A stretch of DNA of 18,090 nucleotides from JAMOAD01 sp023621955. GTDB lineage: Bacteria > Acidobacteriota > Aminicenantia > JAMOAD01. This document shows, piece after piece, positions 14,361-18,090 of the stretch (position 1 is the first letter of the stretch; every line of letters begins with the position of its first letter). The notes under the pieces are model-generated. The model had not been told where the DNA came from, ran no database searches, and was given only the letters and a program-made list of their open reading frames with translations. The translations under genes were made by a program, and so were the position numbers. Location of the stretch: NCBI GenBank assembly GCA_035403085.1, contig DAONEM010000040.1, forward strand, positions 1-18,090, given 5' to 3'.

Positions 14361-16084
14361 AGAGGCTTTTCCCTCTCTCGGCCCTCCTCCTCGTCCTCTC
14401 CCTCAACATCCTCGGTCAAGAGGATTACCTCCGCTATTGGTTCCGGTTCTCCGGAGCGATCGCGAAGGAGAACTACACAGAGGCCATGGCCCATCTGAAG
14501 GCTTTCCAGAACCTTCCCCTCGACCTTTACAGGAAGAATCAGGTCTCCGTCAAGATGTGGAAACTTTTGGTCCAAAACGGACGGAAGAGACAGCTTCCCT
14601 TCCACAGGGAGGCTCTCGCCCTCCTGGCGGTCGACTCCCCTTTCCGTTGGCAAATCGAAGACGATTTAGCGTGGATGGCTTTTCGACGCGGCGACATCCC
14701 CTCCCTCTTCAACCATTCAATCAAAGCGGCCCGCTTCCTCTCCCGGAGCTTCCCCCACACCCTCCTTTCTCCCCCTCTTCTCTCTTCACTTGTGGCAACC
14801 CTCGTTGCCGCTCTCTTCCTTCTAGTTCTCTTCGTCCTGGTGGATCGCGTCAACCTTCTCAGGAGCGACTGGGGCCCTCGGAGCTGGCCCTCTCTCCTGA
14901 CGGTCCTCTTCTTTGCGCTCCTTCCAACGGTTCTTTTTCTGGGGGTCTTCTATGTTCCCTTCCTCCTGGCAGGACTTCTTCTTACCTACCTCTCCCAGGG
15001 GGAGAGACGTCTCGCGGGCGCCCTCTTCCTGCTCCTTTTCCTGGCAACAGGCTTGAGCCTCTACATCTCCTCCAAGAACCGTCTCGCCCAGGATCCCCTC
15101 TCCCGAATGGTCTTCGAGGTCTCTTCCGAACTCGCTCCTCCAGATCGGATCCGCGATGCGGAACACCTTTTCGCCAAGAACAAGGATCCCCTTCTTGGGA
15201 TGACCCTTGGCCTCTTCCACTACAGGGAGAAGCACCTCTTCGAGGCCAAGGAGATCTTGGAAAAGGTTCCCCTTCACCCTCTCTTCAACCGCGACCTCTA
15301 CACCCAGCTCGGCAACATCAACTACCAGATGGGGTTCTTCCGTGACTCCGAAGAGTACTACCGGAAGGGCTTATCCGTCTCTCCCAACGACCCTGTCATC
15401 CTCTACAACCTGGGTGTTCTCTTGAACAAGTTGGGACAATACGAACTCGCACAAAACTACTTTCTCCGCTCCCCCCTTACTTCAAGTTCCGACGATTCCC
15501 GGGAGATCCTCACCCCCTCCCCCCTCCTCCCCTCTCCCCTCTCCTTCTACCCCCACCCGATCAAACTCTCGGACCTCCTCTCCCCTCTCCCGACGGCCCT
15601 CCTCCTCTGGCTTCTAGGGGCTCTGTTCTCCCTCATCGTTACCAGGTTCCGCTCCTTGAGCGTCTCCTGTTCAACCTGCCTCAAGCCTGTTTCACGGCGC
15701 ACTCCAGGTTTGGCACAAGAGGAGTACTGCGAAGAGTGCTTCAACCTCTTCGTCGTCCGTGACCCCCTTCTGGGAGAGATGAGGAAGGTCCGCTACAACG
15801 AAATAGAGAGCGGCTCCCAGCGAAGAAGCAAGGGTTGGCTCTCCGTTTCTCTCCTCTTCCCAGGGTTTTTCTTCCTCAGCCTTAAACGGCCTCTCTTCTA
15901 CATCCTCTTCTCCCTTCCCTTCCTCTTTTCCCTCTTACTCCCCCTCTTCCTCCGCAAGGCCTTGCTACCTCTCCGTATCAGCGGTTCACTCTGCTTTCCG
16001 TTTCCCTTCTTTATTCTTGCCGCGCTCCTCTACATCTTGGGGATCCTTGCAACGACGCTTCTGGGGAGAAAAGAATGGCTTTAG
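14357..16084 (+). CDS. Polytopic membrane protein with TPR repeats and a zinc ribbon
   Basis: A 575-residue protein with an unusual domain order. It has an N-terminal signal or anchor helix (residues 4-20) and a soluble helical region (22-135). Several membrane helices follow (about 141-163, 178-212, 218-237), then about three TPR repeats (279-372, including YTQLGNINYQMGFFRDSEEYYRKGL). Next come a Pro/Ser-rich linker (373-405), a membrane helix (412-428), a four-cysteine ribbon with C438, C441, C458 and C461, and hydrophobic C-terminal helices (495-569). It starts at TTG 14357, with AGAGG five bases upstream, overlapping the DUF1844 stop. I do not recognise a named family. A scaffold or assembly role is suggested by the TPRs but is unproven. 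Confidence 0.82.
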   Translation: MKRLFPLSALLLVLSLNILGQEDYLRYWFRFSGAIAKENYTEAMAHLKAFQNLPLDLYRKNQVSVKMWKLLVQNGRKRQLPFHREALALLAVDSPFRWQIEDDLAWMAFRRGDIPSLFNHSIKAARFLSRSFPHTLLSPPLLSSLVATLVAALFLLVLFVLVDRVNLLRSDWGPRSWPSLLTVLFFALLPTVLFLGVFYVPFLLAGLLLTYLSQGERRLAGALFLLLFLATGLSLYISSKNRLAQDPLSRMVFEVSSELAPPDRIRDAEHLFAKNKDPLLGMTLGLFHYREKHLFEAKEILEKVPLHPLFNRDLYTQLGNINYQMGFFRDSEEYYRKGLSVSPNDPVILYNLGVLLNKLGQYELAQNYFLRSPLTSSSDDSREILTPSPLLPSPLSFYPHPIKLSDLLSPLPTALLLWLLGALFSLIVTRFRSLSVSCSTCLKPVSRRTPGLAQEEYCEECFNLFVVRDPLLGEMRKVRYNEIESGSQRRSKGWLSVSLLFPGFFFLSLKRPLFYILFSLPFLFSLLLPLFLRKALLPLRISGSLCFPFPFFILAALLYILGILATTLLGRKEWL

Positions 16085-17091
16085 AAGGAACGATTCGCGA
16101 CTTTGCCATGCCCGACCTGATTCAAACGTTGGGCCAGCACAAGCAAACCGGTGTCTTGGTGGTGAAAAACGGGACCGATTATGTCTCCCTGATCTTCAAC
16201 AAAGGGTTCATCGTCGGTGTCGAGGCCCTTCCCAAGAAGATGGAGTTCCGACTCGGGGAGATGCTTCTTAGGAACGGGGACTTAACATCTCCTGTGCTCG
16301 AAAAAACCTTGGCTATCCAGAAGAAGACCGGAAAGAAGTTAGGGGAGATTCTTCTGGGCCTCAACCTTGTCACGCTGGAGACTCTGAAGAAGGGGCTCAA
16401 CAGCCAGGCGCTGCAAATGGTTATCAGCACTATGGGATGGAAAGAGGGAGAGTATAAGTTTCACAAGCGGGAGAGCGTTGAGTGGGACCGAGACCTGATG
16501 GACCCTCTTCCGACAGAGCACGTTCTCATGGAATCGATGCAGATTCTTGATGAACTCCCGATCATCCGCGAGAAGATCCGAAACGGAAGGATGGTCTTTC
16601 GCCTCTGTGACCACAAGAAGAACCTCAAGATTCTCGAAGATTTCGAGGACGAGAAGGGATCGTCCGATGAGACGGTCTACCTCTCGAAGCAAGAGTACGA
16701 GATTCTCAAACGGGTTGACGGCCGCAAGAGTGTCACCGACCTCATCAACAGCCTCCCGTTTCCGGAGTTTTTCGTTCTCAAGGGCCTCTACTCCCTTCTC
16801 AACAAGGGTCTCATGGAGGAGTGCGAAAGTTCAGGAGCCCTTCAGGACAGGCTCTCCGCCTCAGACGATGACCTCCTCTCAAATCCTTCTCTCCTCACCC
16901 GGATTCTGGCCCCAACGCTCATGGTTATTGCTCTCGCCTCCCTCCTTTGGACGGTTGTCTTCAAGGCTAACCCCTTTCACCCCTTAAAAGCCCCGAGCAC
17001 CCAGGGATGGCTGGATGAGTACAGTCGAATCCAGGACCGTTTTCTGAAGGCCCAGGAGGGTTTCTCGTCCTTCCATGATAGACAACCTTAA
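16075..17091 (+). CDS. PATAN (DUF4388) domain protein with a C-terminal membrane anchor
   Basis: The 338-residue protein begins with a DUF4388/PATAN-like domain (MALEGTIRDFAMPDLIQTLGQHKQTGVL, residues 1-60). It continues with a GspE/MshE N-terminal-like helical segment (LGEMLLRNGDLTSPVLEKTL and LGEILLGLNLVT). A winged-helix-like region (about 205-255, ILKRVDGRKSVTDLI) follows, then one membrane helix near 280-300 and a short periplasmic tail. PATAN proteins are generally linked to two-component signalling, gliding and type IV pilus-related functions. No receiver or GGDEF domain is present here. The ATG lies inside the end of the upstream gene (10-base overlap) with GGGGAG seven bases before it. 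It overlaps ribF by 17 bases. Confidence 0.85.
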   Translation: MALEGTIRDFAMPDLIQTLGQHKQTGVLVVKNGTDYVSLIFNKGFIVGVEALPKKMEFRLGEMLLRNGDLTSPVLEKTLAIQKKTGKKLGEILLGLNLVTLETLKKGLNSQALQMVISTMGWKEGEYKFHKRESVEWDRDLMDPLPTEHVLMESMQILDELPIIREKIRNGRMVFRLCDHKKNLKILEDFEDEKGSSDETVYLSKQEYEILKRVDGRKSVTDLINSLPFPEFFVLKGLYSLLNKGLMEECESSGALQDRLSASDDDLLSNPSLLTRILAPTLMVIALASLLWTVVFKANPFHPLKAPSTQGWLDEYSRIQDRFLKAQEGFSSFHDRQP

Positions 17092-17959
17092 CCATCCGAT
17101 CGCCGTCCTTGGAAACTTCGACGGAGTCCACAACGGCCATAGGCGAATCTTCACCTGCGCCATAGAAAAGGCCAAGCGCGAGAAGAAGAGCGTTGTCGCC
17201 CTTACCTTTTGGCCACACCCCTCCCGTTTCTTCACCCACCCGGTCCCCTTGATACAGACACTGGAGCAGAGAACCGAATGCCTCTACTCCCTTGGTATCG
17301 ATAGAGTCGAAGTGATCCCCTTTGACCTGATAGCCTCCCTCGAACCGGAAGAGTTCCTTCCCTATCTGCTGAAGCAGATTTCCATATCTTCCCTGGTGGT
17401 AGGCGAAGAGTTCCGCTTTGGACGGGAGAGAAGAGGGAACCTCTCTATGCTCAGAGCCCTCGCCCGCCCCTTAGGAATCGAGATCAAAGGACTCCCTGTG
17501 GTAAAACTACTCGGGGGAAAGATCGGTTCCTCCTCTATCCGTTTTCACCTTCAGGAGGGGAACCTTCAGAGAAGCCGGTTACTCCTAGGAGGGTTTTACT
17601 CTGTCGAGGGAGTCGTCGAGCAAGGCGTTCAAAGAGGACGGGAGTTAGGCTTTCCTACGGCCAACATGGTACCAGAGAACGATCCCCTCCTCCCTCCAGG
17701 GGTCTACCTGACACGGGTCGAACGAGAGGGTGAGTTCAAAGATTCCCTCACCTACATCGGCTCTTGCCCGACTTTTTCTGCATCAAACCGGCTCAGGTAT
17801 GAAACCTTCCTCCTCGATTTTCAAGGCGACCTCTACGGCCAGAGGCTGAGGATCTACTTCATTCAACGCCTGCGTGGAGACATTACCTTCCCCTCTTCAA
17901 AAGAGCTGAAAGCACAGATGGGAGAAGACCTCGCTTACGCTCGTAACCTTTTGGCCTGA
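17075..17959 (+). CDS. ribF: Bifunctional riboflavin kinase / FAD synthetase
   Basis: RibF converts riboflavin to FMN and then FAD in the cytosol. The 294-residue protein has the nucleotidyltransferase domain first, with GNFDGVHNGH at residues 13-22 and GSSSIR at 151-156. The flavokinase domain follows, with RGRELGFPTAN at 187-197, PPGVY at 207-211 and the likely catalytic E243. The N-terminal extension before GNFDGVH is about 12 residues, shorter than usual. No upstream in-frame start exists close by. AGGAGG is about 15 bases before the ATG, inside the preceding gene, so reinitiation after that gene is likely. No riboflavin riboswitch or terminator is visible around it. It is the last recognisable gene in the window. 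Confidence 0.96.
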   Translation: MIDNLNHPIAVLGNFDGVHNGHRRIFTCAIEKAKREKKSVVALTFWPHPSRFFTHPVPLIQTLEQRTECLYSLGIDRVEVIPFDLIASLEPEEFLPYLLKQISISSLVVGEEFRFGRERRGNLSMLRALARPLGIEIKGLPVVKLLGGKIGSSSIRFHLQEGNLQRSRLLLGGFYSVEGVVEQGVQRGRELGFPTANMVPENDPLLPPGVYLTRVEREGEFKDSLTYIGSCPTFSASNRLRYETFLLDFQGDLYGQRLRIYFIQRLRGDITFPSSKELKAQMGEDLAYARNLLA

Positions 17960-18090
17960 TTGTCCAACGCGTACAGCAATTGAGCGGGTATACCGGGGCT
18001 ATAACGGACACTCCGTTTTACTTTTCCTTTTTCCCCCGTTTTACTTAAAGCGGACACTCCATTTAATTTCACAACCTTTTGGTCTACCAA
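17960..18090. other. Gene-free tail after ribF, possible mobile-element edge
   Basis: No open frame, tRNA or intrinsic terminator is visible. Besides the 23-base-period repeats, the last 12 bases (TTGGTCTACCAA) form an inverted repeat with 5-base arms whose outward extension would lie beyond the window. An insertion sequence or other repeat element beginning here is possible but cannot be shown. Confidence 0.4.
18005..18073 (+). repeat. Three imperfect 23-bp-period direct repeats
   Basis: Units begin at 18005, 18028 and 18051. The first and third share CGGACACTCC (18005-18014 and 18051-18060). The first and second share CCGTTTTACTT (18013-18023 and 18036-18046). The offsets are 46 and 23 bases, so one period explains both. 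The region is visibly richer in A and T than the neighbouring genes. Such spaced direct repeats occur at ends of some insertion sequences as transposase-binding sites; a regulatory protein array is another option. The right part is cut by the window edge. Confidence 0.55.

Noticed and set aside
17960..18004. tRNA, riboswitch or terminator directly after ribF
   Set aside because: No cloverleaf, no conserved FMN-riboswitch elements, and no stem with a T tract. GGTATACC is only an 8-base palindrome.

Overview
The window reads as ordinary chromosomal DNA of a Gram-negative, probably anaerobic or fermentative bacterium. The evidence is a signal-peptide-bearing beta-barrel-like protein (outer membrane), an oxygen-sensitive-type indolepyruvate:ferredoxin oxidoreductase next to a phosphotransbutyrylase, and DUF1844 and DUF4388 (PATAN) proteins, which are common in Acidobacteriota, Desulfobacterota/Myxococcota-like and related deep lineages. 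The DNA is fairly GC-rich with a strong preference for codons ending in C or G. I cannot place it to phylum with certainty; an Acidobacteriota/Aminicenantota-like or deltaproteobacterial-type lineage is my best inference.

Layout. (1) 1-3023, minus strand: the str operon rpsL-rpsG-fusA-tuf. tuf is cut by the left edge. A near-consensus promoter lies at 3097-3125, and rpsL has a TTG start. (2) 3186-7013, minus strand: tlyA-nadK-glycosyltransferase-glycosyltransferase, every junction overlapping. It runs toward the str promoter with no obvious terminator between. (3) 7070-9412, plus strand: a promoter, a membrane GT2 glycosyltransferase, an unrecognised all-helical 209-aa protein and a strong intrinsic terminator. 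(4) 9436-12804, minus strand: a promoter followed by iorA-iorB-ptb, a catabolic cassette for aromatic 2-oxo acids. (5) 12827-13930, minus strand: an outer-membrane beta-barrel-like protein whose consensus promoter places transcription start at the ATG (leaderless). (6) 13947-17959, plus strand: four overlapping genes: DUF1844 protein, TPR/zinc-ribbon membrane protein, membrane-anchored PATAN protein and ribF. (7) 17960-18090: a gene-free tail with imperfect 23-bp-period direct repeats, which looks like the edge of a mobile element or a repeat-type binding region.

How it fits together. The left part is translation machinery plus rRNA modification (TlyA) and NADP supply (NadK), with two soluble GT4-like glycosyltransferases sharing the nadK/tlyA transcript. 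The GT2 enzyme is divergent from tlyA, so glycan synthesis genes flank tlyA-nadK on both sides. The ior-ptb operon can convert aryl-pyruvates to aryl-acetyl-CoA and then to an acyl phosphate; the matching kinase is not in the window. The right-hand operon couples FAD/FMN synthesis to three poorly characterised proteins, two of them membrane-anchored. Five convincing or fair sigma-70-type promoters all have 17-bp spacers. I see no tRNA, rRNA, CRISPR array or complete insertion sequence.
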